Assembly: GCA_024427265.1 (NCBI GenBank)
Contig: JAKSVP010000013.1
Location: forward strand, 1-18,940
DNA length: 18,940 bases
Direction of reading: 5' to 3'
DNA from: Mycoplasmoidaceae bacterium
GTDB lineage: Bacteria; Bacillota_I; Bacilli_A; Mycoplasmatales; Mycoplasmoidaceae
The notes below the pieces were generated by a model. The model did not search any database and was not told the DNA's origin. It was given only the letters and a program-made list of their open reading frames with translations. This document shows positions 10,516 through 18,808 of the stretch, one piece after another. Both the position numbers and the translations under genes were made by a program. How positions within the stretch are numbered: position 1 is the stretch's first letter; each line of letters opens with the position of its first letter.

Positions 10516-10998
10516 ATGAACAACAATTTAGGAATGTATATAGAACAATTGGTAGACAGAACCATAACATACTACCAATTTAATAATCTTGGTTTTTTAG
10601 AAAAAAGGCAAATACCAATTAAGGTTTTAAAACACATAAACGAAACAACTGTAGTAGCTAAACTTGTAGCTAAAGCTAAAGTTGACTATTTTGGTTTTAT
10701 TAGCAACAACTATCTTGAAATTGAATGCAAACAAACAAAACATGAATTCTTCGATATATCATTAATAAAACACCACCAACTCAACTATTTAAAATATGTT
10801 AGTGAGAATAATTGCAAAGCATTTGTTCTTATCTATTTTGAGCAATATAACAAAGTTATAGCGCTATCGTATGGGCAATTATTAAAGTGTAAGCAAATAG
10901 CAAAGAAAAATGCCCTGCCATTTAATATTGTGGCAGAGCAAGGAATTGAATTAGAAATTATCTATCCTGGAATATTAAACTTAAAGAAGTTATTGTAA
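10516..10998 (+). CDS. recU: Holliday junction resolvase RecU
   Basis: Structure-specific endonuclease that cuts four-way junctions in recombination and repair, acting with RuvAB. It has 160 residues, shorter than B. subtilis RecU (about 206), mainly at the ends. The PD-(D/E)XK core is visible: KVDYFGF with Asp57, then YLEIECKQTK with Glu70 and Lys72, followed by the family HHQLNYL segment. GFLEKRQIPIKV corresponds to the HKRPTPIQIV region that contains the conserved Arg. ATG 10516 has a TGAGG SD 5 nt upstream. No separate promoter was clear; a short leader with GCGAAGAG follows the cls terminator. The 3' end overlaps the rpiB-like gene by 9 nt, tail to tail. Assignment is by motif recognition; the overall divergence is high. 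Confidence 0.82.
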   Translation: MNNNLGMYIEQLVDRTITYYQFNNLGFLEKRQIPIKVLKHINETTVVAKLVAKAKVDYFGFISNNYLEIECKQTKHEFFDISLIKHHQLNYLKYVSENNCKAFVLIYFEQYNKVIALSYGQLLKCKQIAKKNALPFNIVAEQGIELEIIYPGILNLKKLL

Positions 10999-11958
10999 TT
11001 CTTTTGGAACAATGATACTCTTTTCAAGTTTAATTTCTTTAAACTTAGCTTTATCAAATTCCATACCAAATTCATCAATTTTCTTATAAATTGGATTGTC
11101 TTTTGCAGGAGTTTCTAAATATGTATCTACAGTTTTTAGAGCTTGTTCTTTATTAGAGAACTTAGATCCCATAACTAAAGTATTAGCACCATAAACTTCT
11201 CTAGCAATCTTAGCATTTTCAGGAGTCATGCAAACACATGCTCTTATTCCTTTAAACTTGTTTAAAGAGTTTGCCATGCCCATGCCTGTGTAGCAGAATC
11301 CAATAGCAAAGCTTGCTTCAGGAATGTGTTGGGCCATTGCTGCGCCAAATAATGAATAGTGTGTTGAATCTAATGAGTTTGTACCAACATCAATGATTTT
11401 GTATCCTTTAGATACTAAATGTTCTTTAACAGCTTCTTTTAATGCAAAACCAGCATGGTCTGAACCAACTACTACTGTTTTATTTGGAGTCTTTGAATAT
11501 TCAATTGACTTTGTTGTTGGAGACATAGCACCATGGATGATTTGCAATCTAGTTACATGTCTTCCAGCTTCAAATTCAGAAACACAGAAGGCATTAATAA
11601 TATTATTAAGTTTTTCGTTTGGGTTAATTCTCTTAACTGGGATAATGCAAACTTTTGAGTTGTTGTGCGCTCTAATTAAGTTCGCACTATATTCATCAAA
11701 AGCCGATGTTGCTACTCATCCTTTTTGTTTAGAAATAAACAAGAAAGGTCCATAGGCATAATCATCAATAATAATGAATCTTCTGAATTTTCCGTGTATA
11801 AATCCTTTGTATGCTTCTTCGAAATCTTCAAGTCAATTTTGATCGTTGTATGTTTGGATCAAATCTTGACTTTCAGCAAGATTTTTATTATTTTTGATTG
11901 TTTCCAAAACATTATATGTTTTGTCAATACTTTCTTTTACTAATACTTTAATTTTCAT
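10990..11958 (-). CDS. rpiB: Double-domain RpiB/LacAB-type sugar-phosphate isomerase (fused, composite active site predicted)
   Basis: A 322-residue protein with two RpiB-fold domains in tandem; normal RpiB has about 150 residues. C-terminal domain (about 159-322): SDHAG (Asp167, His168), GFCYTGMGMA with the catalytic Cys222 and Thr224, NKFKGIRAC, GANTLVMG. It lacks the family HND (reads Val255-Tyr256-Gly) and the phosphate-binding EFEGGRHxxR tail. N-terminal domain (1-140): no DHAG and no C-x-T-G, but it keeps FDEYSANLIRAHNN (His98) and EFEAGRHVTR (Arg133, Arg137). Each half keeps what the other has lost. RpiB and LacA/LacB form dimers whose active site uses residues of both subunits, so I infer a fused pseudo-dimer with one working site. 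Likely reaction: ribulose 5-phosphate to ribose 5-phosphate; another aldose/ketose phosphate pair is possible. Start ATG 11958 lies 8 nt after a TATAAT; there is no SD. Confidence 0.85.
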
Positions 11959-11966
11959 ATATATTT

Positions 11967-11995
11967 ATTATATTAAATAAGATAAAAAATGCCTA
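11967..11995 (-). promoter_or_regulatory. Candidate promoter of the rpiB-like gene
   Basis: Minus strand: TAGGCA (11990-11995), a 17-nt spacer, then a perfect TATAAT (11967-11972) ending 8 nt before the ATG. The mRNA is expected to be almost leaderless. The 46-nt divergent gap must also hold the start signal for the plus-strand helicase, for which I see only weak candidates (TAAGAT at 11978-11983) and no SD. Confidence 0.45.
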
Positions 11996-12004
11996 AAAAC
12001 GAAC

Positions 12005-15000
12005 ATGCCATCTAAAGTCTTACAAGAAAAACGTAAAAATTTACTAGAACTAAATAAAAACAGCCAAGAACTATTTTTATCAAAAGGATTTGTCAATATT
12101 CTAAAGTTCATAAGCTATGAACAACTACTAGCTTTTGCTCAAGATCCAAACTCTTTTGAAATTAAAGTTGACCTAACAGAATTGTTAAATTCAACAACTA
12201 ATACATTAAGTATGTGTCAAACTAATCTTGAATTAAAAAACAAGATTGAAGAACTAAAAATTGACTATGACACAACTAAGATAGATGTGCAAAATGGTAC
12301 AGACACACAAAGAAAGAATATTGTTAATGCTATAGGCAAAGACATTATTGATGAATTTAAACAAATTCATAAGATGTGTAAATTATCAACTGATGAATTC
12401 TATGATTCAGGCAAATGATGTTTATGATTATGCTTTGGTGTGCTTGAAACATCACTAGCAACTGTTATCTCTACAGAGAAGTTTAATGTAAGAGCACCTT
12501 TATTGGCTTTGCCAATTGGTGTTAAGAAAGTTTCTGACACAACATACACTTTATTTAAAAGAGATAAAGAATTTTATAGTAACGAAATCTTAAGTATCTT
12601 TCTAAAAGACAAATTAAATATTAAATATATTGAAAACACCCAATTGGAACAAATTACATCAATTGAAGATACTTTAGCAAATATTGCTACAAAGATTCCT
12701 AACTGTCAATTTAATAAAGATATCCACAACTTAAATGTTGTGAAGAAAACAGAATACAAAACAATTGATGCAGCTAAAATTGATAATATCTGCATCTTAG
12801 GATTTGTTAATCCTGTTGGTGGAAAGATGTTAGAAGATTATGATGAGATCCTTTCTAGCGATTATACTTTCCCTCAAGAAAACTTAATGTTTACTAACCA
12901 CGGCCTTGATCAATTAATCTATCAAGATGACCAAGTTATGGAACTTGGTAGACTATTAAATGTCAACCAAAAGAAAGCAGTTGTAGCAAGTTTAAAAACT
13001 AATACATTAATATATGGTCCTCCAGGAACTGGTAAGTCAGAAGTTGTTACAAGCATTATTGCTAACAATATAAATCAAGGATTTAATGTTTTAATTTCGT
13101 CAGAAAAGAAGGCTGCCCTAGATGTTATTATTGATAGATTAGATGCACTTAAATCAATAACTATCTCAGTTAATCCTGAAGATATTGAATCATTCTATGA
13201 TCGTATCATTGCTTTAAATGATGAAATCATTAATGCTAACCAAATGACATTTGATACAGCTAAACCTACTTACTTATCATTAGTTAACTATGTTAAGAGT
13301 TTATTAGACATTGCAAATGATGCAAACAAAGCAACAGCTTTAGATAATTTGCAAAATAAACAACAAAGCGCAACAAACACAAATAAAGATATATTACAAG
13401 CTATGCTTAACAAAATCAAAGCTTCAAAAGTAAGCATTGCTGATTTTGTTAAACAACTTTACCGTTTCCATAGTGCTGCTAGCATTATTTGCAAATACTA
13501 TCCAATCAATTCCTCAATTGTTCATGTCTTTAAACAAGAAAATGTTATCAAAGCAATAGAAGCTATTGAAAAACAAGAAAACCCAAGCAAAAAGTTTGCA
13601 ATCATTGAAAACTTTGTTAGGTATAACAAAATCAAAGCTGGATTATTTGTTCCTAAAATAACAGCTGAACAAATGACTCAACTTGATGAAATGCTAAAAG
13701 CATTGACATATATAAAGGAAAACAGTCCTTTAGCATTCTTCATTAACTATAGTGATTGGTTGAGTGTTATCAACAGCCATGATGAACAATCATTATGCAA
13801 TGATTTGGATATTGACCAAACTCAACATGAAGAAGGTTTTGTTTCAATCTTTAATAACATTAATAGTGGTAAATTGTTATACACATATCTAGATGAATAC
13901 TGAACATCTAGTTTATCAAAAGCGTCGGTTGCTGCTAAGCTTATCAAAGATAAGTATCTTTATGAATTAAAACAAAAATTCATTAATGACCCAAAGATGC
14001 AAGCGACATGAATTGAAATGGTTAAGAAAGCTCACCTTCCAACAAAAATAAATGTTGCAAGATTTATTAAGGAATATTATTCTATTCTTAAGTTTGTCTT
14101 CCCAATTTGAATTCTATCACCAGATAACGTTGCTAACTACATTCCTTTAAACCAACACGAATTTGCAGTTGGTATCTTTGATGAAGCAAGCCAAATGCGA
14201 GTAGAAAGATCAATCCCATTGATCTATCGCTGTACAAGATCAGTTGTATCGGGTGATGACAAACAATTAAGACCAAGTAGATTCTTTGCTGCAAACATTT
14301 CAATTGATGAAGAATCATTAACATCAGATGAAGAACTAGATAATGTTGAATCATTGCTTGATAAAGCAAAGATTGCTAACTGATCAAGCTTTACTCTATC
14401 TAACCACTATCGTTCAAACTGCGAAGAACTTATTAATTTTAGTAATAAGTATATTTATGAAAACAAATTACTATGTATTACTAAAAATGGCTGCAACAAT
14501 ACAAAACCAGTTGAAGTAGTGCAAATGCCTGAAACTACTATCTACGATAGAAGTACTAACACAAACCCTGATGAAGCAAAGAAGGTTGTTGATATAGTTA
14601 AATCTTCAGAACAATATAAGAAGATTGTAATTATTACATTCAACCAAAAACAAGCTGATCTAATTGAAAATATGTGTTATCAATTCCCATTCTTAACAGC
14701 AAGAATTGAAGCAGATACTATTCGTATCAGATCAATTGAAAATGTTCAAGGTGATGAAGCGGACTTAGTTGTTATCTCAACTACATTCGGTACAGATGCT
14801 GCAGGAAAGTTTATTCAAAACTTTGGTCCAGTTGGACAAGCTGGTGGTAAGAACCGTATTAACGTTATGGTTACTCGTGCAAAAGAAAAGATGATTGTTG
14901 TTAAATCATTTAAGTCTGATGCTATTACATCAACAAACAATGACAACCTATACATCTTAAAGATGTTCTTGTTCTATATTGAAAACTTGCAAGAAAACAA

Positions 15001-15352
15001 AAACATTATTACAAGTGATGCTGCAAAAGGTATGGACAAACCAATTACTCAGGATGTAGCTAATCAATTAGCTAACAACTTTGCTGGTTTAGAAATTAAA
15101 ACTAATTATGGTATTGGCTCACATAGCTTCAACATTGCTGTTATGAATCAAGACAAGATTGAATTATTAATCTTGATTGATGACAACAATGACTTCAAAT
15201 CAAAGAAAGAAGTCAATGCATGAATTGATAGCTTTGATCAAGAAAAATACTATGTTGATCGAGGTTATAAAGTTTTAAGGTTTAATGAAGTTGAATGAAA
15301 CTTTGCTAAACAACAAATTATTAATAAAGTCAAACATTTATTAAATAAATAA
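12005..15352 (+). CDS. Superfamily 1 DNA/RNA helicase, MG140-like, with C-terminal nuclease-like domain
   Basis: A 1115-residue ATPase. Its length and organisation match my memory of the uncharacterised helicase MG140 of M. genitalium (about 1113 residues). Helicase motifs in order: Walker A YGPPGTGKS (338-345), a long insert (about 400-700, helical with coiled-coil-like stretches), motif II FDEAS (726-729), motif III SGDDKQLRP, NHYRSN, motif V with QGDEAD (915-920), and motif VI NVMVTRAKEK (953-962). This is the Upf1/Dna2-type arrangement. From about 1028 the tail resembles Vsr-like endonuclease domains (GIGSHSFNIAV, then ILIDD, a spacer, and RGYKVLRFNEVEW), but the expected Asp reads Asn1043 and the E-x-D reads I-D-D, so it may be inactive. 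Several UGA(Trp) codons interrupt a standard-code reading. A role in repair or RNA metabolism is inferred. ATG 12005 has no SD; an in-frame TAA at 11978 limits any extension. Confidence 0.88.
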
Positions 15353-15360
15353 GATATTTT

Positions 15361-15390
15361 TTGCTTTTACCCTATAAAATCTAATAATAT
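15361..15390 (+). promoter_or_regulatory. Candidate guaB promoter
   Basis: TTGCTT (15361-15366), an 18-nt spacer, then TAATAT (15385-15390). The predicted start near 15397 would leave only a very short leader carrying the AGAGG SD (around 15399-15402). There is no room for a riboswitch. No terminator hairpin is seen between the helicase and guaB, so readthrough is possible. Confidence 0.4.
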
Positions 15391-15409
15391 ATTACAAAGA
15401 GGTTTAACA

Positions 15410-16909
15410 ATGGCAAAGATATTAAAAGATGAAGCTCACACATTCAATGAATATTTGTTAATCCCTGACTATAGTGGGGTTAAAAATATTCCATCTAATG
15501 TGAGTTTAAAAACTCCATTAACAAAATTTAAAAAAGGTTCTAAACCAAAAATTGCAATGAACATTCCAATGGTTAGTGCAATTATGCAATCTGTTTCTGG
15601 TGATAAATTAGCAATAGCTTTAGCTAAAGAAGGTGGTGTAACATTTATCTTTGGTGCACAATCTATTGCAAATGAAGCAGCAATGGTTAGAAACGTTAAA
15701 GCACAAAAAGCAGGTTTTGTTATTAGTGACTCTAACTTAAAAGAATCTGCTACTCTAGCAGATGTAATTGCTCTAAAGAAGAAAACAGGGCATGAAACTA
15801 TTGCTATTACTTCTGATGGAACATGCAATGGAAAACTATTAGGTCTAGTTACATCTAAGGACTATCGTCCTAACCGTTTACCTCTAACTACAAAAGTTAA
15901 AACTTTTATGACGCCTCTTAAACAATTAGTAATTGCTCATGATGGTATTTCATTAGAAAAAGCTAATGACAAAATCTGAGATAACAAAGTTAACCAATTA
16001 CCAATTGTTGATAAGAACGGTAATTTAAAATACCTAGTCTTTAGAAAAGACTATGATGAACATGAACTATATCCAAACGAATTATTAGACGATAAGAAGC
16101 GTTATATCGTTGGTGCGGGAATTAATACTCGTGACTATAAAGAAAGAGTTCCTGCATTAGTTAAAGCAGGTGTAGACGTTGTTTGTCTAGACAGCTCAGA
16201 TGGTTTTACTCAATGACAAGCTGATGCTATTAAATGGATTAAAAAACAATATCCATCATTACCAGTAGGTGCTGGAAATGTTGTTGATGGTAAAGGATTT
16301 AGATTCTTAGCTAAAGCTGGTGCTGACTTTGTCAAAGTTGGTATTGGTGGCGGATCAATTTGTATCACACGTGAAACAAAAGGTATTGGTCGTGGACAAG
16401 CAACAGCAGTTATTGACGTATGTCAAGAACGTGACAAATATCTAAAAGAAACTGGATACTATGTTCCAGTATGTTCAGATGGTGGTATTGTTTTGGATCA
16501 CCACATAACTCTTGCTTTAGCAATGGGAGCTGACTTTGTTATGTTAGGTAGATACTTCGCTAGATTTGATGAATCACCAAGTAACAAAGTTAATATCAAT
16601 GGAACATTCTATAAAGAATATTGAGGTGAAGGTTCAGCAAGAGCTAGAAACTGACAACGTTATGATTTAGGTGGCGATGCTAAACTTAAATTCGAAGAAG
16701 GTGTTGATAGTTATGTTCCATATGCTGGATGTTTAAGTGATAACGTAAGACTATCACTTGAGAAAGTAAAATCAACAATGTGCAACTGTGGTGCTTTATC
16801 TATTAAAGAACTACAAAAGAATGCAACTTTAACACTTGCAAGTTCTACTTCAATTATTGAAGGTGGAGCACACGATGTTGTCTTAAAAGACAAAGTAAAT
16901 GTAAAATAA
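15410..16909 (+). CDS. guaB: IMP dehydrogenase
   Basis: Oxidises IMP to XMP with NAD+, the committed step to GMP. It has 499 residues and a full (beta/alpha)8 barrel. A CBS-type insert lies at about 110-215 ([19 protein letters not shown] through [11 protein letters not shown]). Catalytic features are the Cys318 loop [10 protein letters not shown], the substrate Asp in [20 protein letters not shown], the mobile-flap Arg417-Tyr418 pair in NWQRYDLGG, and [15 protein letters not shown] 15410 has an AGAGG SD 8 nt upstream. From start ([10 protein letters not shown]) to end ([11 protein letters not shown]) it resembles the Tritrichomonas foetus enzyme that I remember more than the B. subtilis type, with the catalytic Cys and Arg-Tyr pair offset by one residue. 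It feeds XMP to the convergent guaA. Confidence 0.96.
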
Positions 16910-16930
16910 GAGCCGTCAAGCTCTTATTTT
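16903..16930. terminator. Shared bidirectional terminator between guaB and guaA
   Basis: An 11-bp perfect stem (16903-16913 with 16920-16930), loop CGTCAA, with T-rich flanks on both strands. The guaB stop (16907-16909) lies in the 5' arm, and the guaA stop (16931-16933) directly abuts the other arm. It can serve both converging genes. Confidence 0.8.
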
Positions 16931-17881
16931 TTATTCTCATTCTATTGTACCAGGAGGTTTTGATGTTACATCATAACCAACTCTGTTGATACCATCTACT
17001 TCATTAGTTATACGTTTAGAGATTTTTGCAATAACACTATAAGGTAATTGAGCAAAGTTTGCAGTCATAGCATCTTTAGATTCTACTGCTCTAATGACAA
17101 CAAAGTTGTCATATGAGCGTTTACCATGTTTAATACCTGTTGATTTAACATTTGGTAATACTACAAAGTATTGTCATAGTTTTTTATTTAATCCTGCTTT
17201 TTCAATTTCTTCACGAACAATTGCATCAGCTTCTTGAAGAATATGAACTTTAGCTGGAGTTAGTTCTCCTAGAACTCTAACTCCTAAACCAGGACCTGGA
17301 AATGGTTGTCTAATAAGGAAAGAACTTGGTAAGCCAAGTTGTTTGCCAACTTCTCTAACTTGTGGTTTGTATAACATCTTAAGTGGTTCTACTAAACCAA
17401 GTTTTAAATCTTTTGGTAAACCACCAACATTGTGGTGAGACTTAATTACATTAGATTTTTTAGATTCAACAATGTCAGGATAAATTGTTCCTTGTGCTAA
17501 TCATTTTAAACCTTTAATGCTCTTAACACATGTTTTGAAAACATCTATAAATGTTTTACCAATAACTTTCCTTTTTTGTTCTGGGTCAGTTACACCTTTT
17601 AGATTTTTAAAGAAAGTGTTTTGAGCATTAACATATTTAAAGTTAATGGCGGGAAAAGCTTTCTTAAAGCTTGCTTGTACTTGCTTGCCTTCATTCTTTC
17701 TCATTAATCCCGTATCAACAAAGACACAAGCTAATTGTTTGCCAATAGCTTTGTAGACAATAGCAGCAGTTACTGCTGAGTCTACTCCACCAGATAAAGC
17801 ACAGATAACTTTTTCTTTACCAACTTGTTTTCTAATGGCTTTAATTTGCTTATTTACAAAGTCTTTAATATTTAATTTCAT
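16931..17881 (-). CDS. guaA: GMP synthase, ATP-pyrophosphatase (synthetase) part only
   Basis: Activates XMP with ATP and aminates it to GMP. The 316 residues cover the ATP-PPase and dimerisation domains only: [11 protein letters not shown]-loop near 30-39, [32 protein letters not shown], the [15 protein letters not shown] segment, and the C-terminal XMP-site end KPPGTIEWE (Trp is UGA). Bacterial GuaA normally has a further N-terminal glutamine amidotransferase domain of about 190 residues with a Cys-His-Glu triad. It is absent: an in-frame TAA lies two codons upstream of ATG 17881, and the start has a GAAAGG SD. The enzyme must use free ammonia or a separate glutaminase subunit (as archaeal GuaAa/GuaAb do), not visible here. 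Sequence motifs look bacterial, so domain loss is more likely than archaeal origin (inference). Confidence 0.95.
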
Positions 17882-17958
17882 TATTTAAGCCCTTTCTCTT
17901 GATCATCTAGAACGACAACGTCTCTTAAGTTTCTAAACTCTCCTATACTTTAATTTTA
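17882..17958 (-). promoter_or_regulatory. guaA leader with weak promoter and small hairpin
   Basis: A possible -10 TAAAAT lies at 17953-17958 with a poor -35. The leader contains an AGGAG motif (about 17939-17943) with no start codon at a suitable distance, a small hairpin (AGA, bulged G, ACG, loop TTGT, CGTTCT), and the true SD GAAAGG before guaA. One frame of the leader is open for about 20 codons without ATG and ends in a TAA that overlaps the guaA ATG by two bases (TAATG). I do not recognise a known purine riboswitch core. Confidence 0.3.
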
Positions 17959-17976
17959 AAATAAAATTAATAAAAC

Positions 17977-18009
17977 AAAAAAAAGAAACCTGAATAGGTT
18001 TCTTTTTTT
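17977..18009 (-). terminator. Rho-independent terminator after the zinc-ribbon gene
   Basis: Stem AGAAACCT / AGGTTTCT (17984-17991 with 17996-18003), loop GAAT in plus-strand orientation, flanked by A- and T-runs that extend the stem. On the minus strand a run of eight T follows. It ends the 18018-18200 gene 9 nt past its stop. Confidence 0.85.
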
Positions 18010-18017
18010 ATATGTAA

Positions 18018-18200
18018 TTAATTAGTTGTTCCAGTTAATTCCATTTTTGTTTTGCATTTTGGACATTTAGGTGTCTTCATTGCAGTTATTGATCCAACCA
18101 AGCCAGAAACTGATTTAGTCATAGTAAATCCACATTTTGGGCATTGATAAGATCTAGTAGGAACATTTCTGGCCTTAACAGTGTTATTAAATAACCCCAT
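18018..18200 (-). CDS. Small zinc-ribbon protein of unknown function
   Basis: A 60-residue protein, MGLFNNTVKARNVPTRSYQ at the N-terminus. It has two CPKC knuckles (Cys20/Cys23 and Cys46/Cys49) separated by 22 residues, typical of a single four-Cys zinc ribbon. I do not recognise a specific family; zinc ribbons of this size bind nucleic acid or protein. ATG 18200 is chosen because an AAAGG SD lies 8 nt upstream and a strong promoter lies just before it. The longer open frame to 18272 would begin upstream of that promoter and run through its TA repeat, so it is not credible. Monocistronic: own promoter and own terminator. Confidence 0.75.
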   Translation of the reverse strand: MGLFNNTVKARNVPTRSYQCPKCGFTMTKSVSGLVGSITAMKTPKCPKCKTKMELTGTTN

Positions 18201-18221
18201 ATTTAATCCTTTCTTACGCTC

Positions 18222-18250
18222 ATTATATATATATATATAGAAATGAGCAA
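18222..18250 (-). promoter_or_regulatory. Promoter of the zinc-ribbon gene with (TA)n spacer
   Basis: Minus strand: TTGCTC (18245-18250), exactly 17 nt, then TATAAT (18222-18227). The spacer is mostly an alternating TA run that merges with the -10. GCTCATT and AATGAGC flank the TA run as inverted repeats. The leader to ATG 18200 is about 15 nt and carries the SD. Confidence 0.7.
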
Positions 18251-18270
18251 AAACCTGAAAATAGCAAAAC

Positions 18271-18294
18271 AAAAAGAAGCCCGGCCGAGCTTCT
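18271..18294 (-). terminator. Rho-independent terminator after the lipoprotein gene
   Basis: Minus-strand RNA: stem AGAAGC/GCUUCU, extended by a U-G wobble and a C-G pair, small GC-rich loop, then five U. It is GC-rich against an AT-rich background. It lies 28 nt past the stop of the 18323-18793 gene and is identical in copy B. Confidence 0.85.
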
Positions 18295-18322
18295 TTTAAT
18301 AATATTATGGCTAAATAAAATG

Positions 18323-18793
18323 TTATTTTAATGATGTTAAAACCAAATGTATGCGCCCTTGGATTCTGCTTATAACATGGATAACAATTTTATCATTTAC
18401 CTTTGGGTTTTTATAATTTTCAACAATATATGAGTTATGAAATGTACCCTCATGGAATATCACTTCATAGTTAGATATTGTTCCATCTTCAGATGTAACC
18501 TCGCAGCTTTTAACATCAAGGGGATAATCTTTATCACCTTTAACATCAATATCAGATATTTCAAAATAAAAGTAGACTCAATCTGTTGTTGTAGAATGCT
18601 TCCCTACATTAACTATAATGTCCAATTCTTGTCCTTTAGTTAATCTGCCATCACCTCAAAAAGACCAACTTGTAGTTAAATCGTTTCATGTTAATCGAAT
18701 ATTCTTTAGTGCGCATGAAGATATTACAGGCAAAGTTGTTGTTGCAACTACACTAGCAAAAGCAATAGGTAATATTTTTTTAAGAGTTTTCAT
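18323..18793 (-). CDS. Small surface lipoprotein, unknown function
   Basis: A 156-residue predicted lipoprotein. The signal peptide has a basic start (MKTLKKI), a hydrophobic core and a lipobox-like VISSC ending at Cys27, which would be lipidated and anchor the protein outside the membrane. The mature part is rich in alternating hydrophobic/polar stretches (LDIIVNVG, WVYFYFEISDIDV, YEVIFHEGTFH, DKIVIHVISRI), suggesting a beta-sandwich. I do not recognise a family. Three Trp codons are UGA and one is UGG. ATG 18793 has a GGAG SD about 8 nt upstream and the cassette-B promoter just before it. It has its own terminator, so it is a single-gene unit between tuf and the zinc-ribbon gene. Confidence 0.85.
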
Positions 18794-18808
18794 ATTCTTC
18801 TCCCGCTC

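Larger units (their letters stand above)
18217..18297. repeat. Intergenic cassette, copy A (terminator plus promoter)
   Basis: 81 bp nearly identical to 18804-18876. The differences are one substitution (aaaTgagc here, aaaCgagc in copy B) and an 8-bp insertion (tagcaaaa) after cctgaaaa. It contains, in minus-strand order, the terminator of the lipoprotein gene and the promoter of the zinc-ribbon gene. Confidence 0.92.

Noticed and set aside
10990..11547. A short RpiB starting at an internal TTG (11547)
   Set aside because: The frame continues in phase to ATG 11958 through one UGA(Trp) codon, and the added region is itself RpiB-like. The short form would miss a real domain.
11989..12015. Tiny open frame starting 16 nt before the helicase ATG
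   Set aside because: Only eight codons, no SD and not in frame with the helicase; chance occurrence cannot be excluded.
14133..14369. Minus-strand open frame inside the helicase
   Set aside because: Antisense to helicase motifs II and III; no SD or recognisable content.
15353..15409. Purine riboswitch upstream of guaB
   Set aside because: The gap is 57 nt and is filled by a promoter and SD; there is no room for an aptamer.
18201..18272. N-terminal extension of the zinc-ribbon protein starting MFCYFQVF
   Set aside because: It translates the promoter, the TA repeat and the inverted repeat. The internal ATG 18200 has a good SD.
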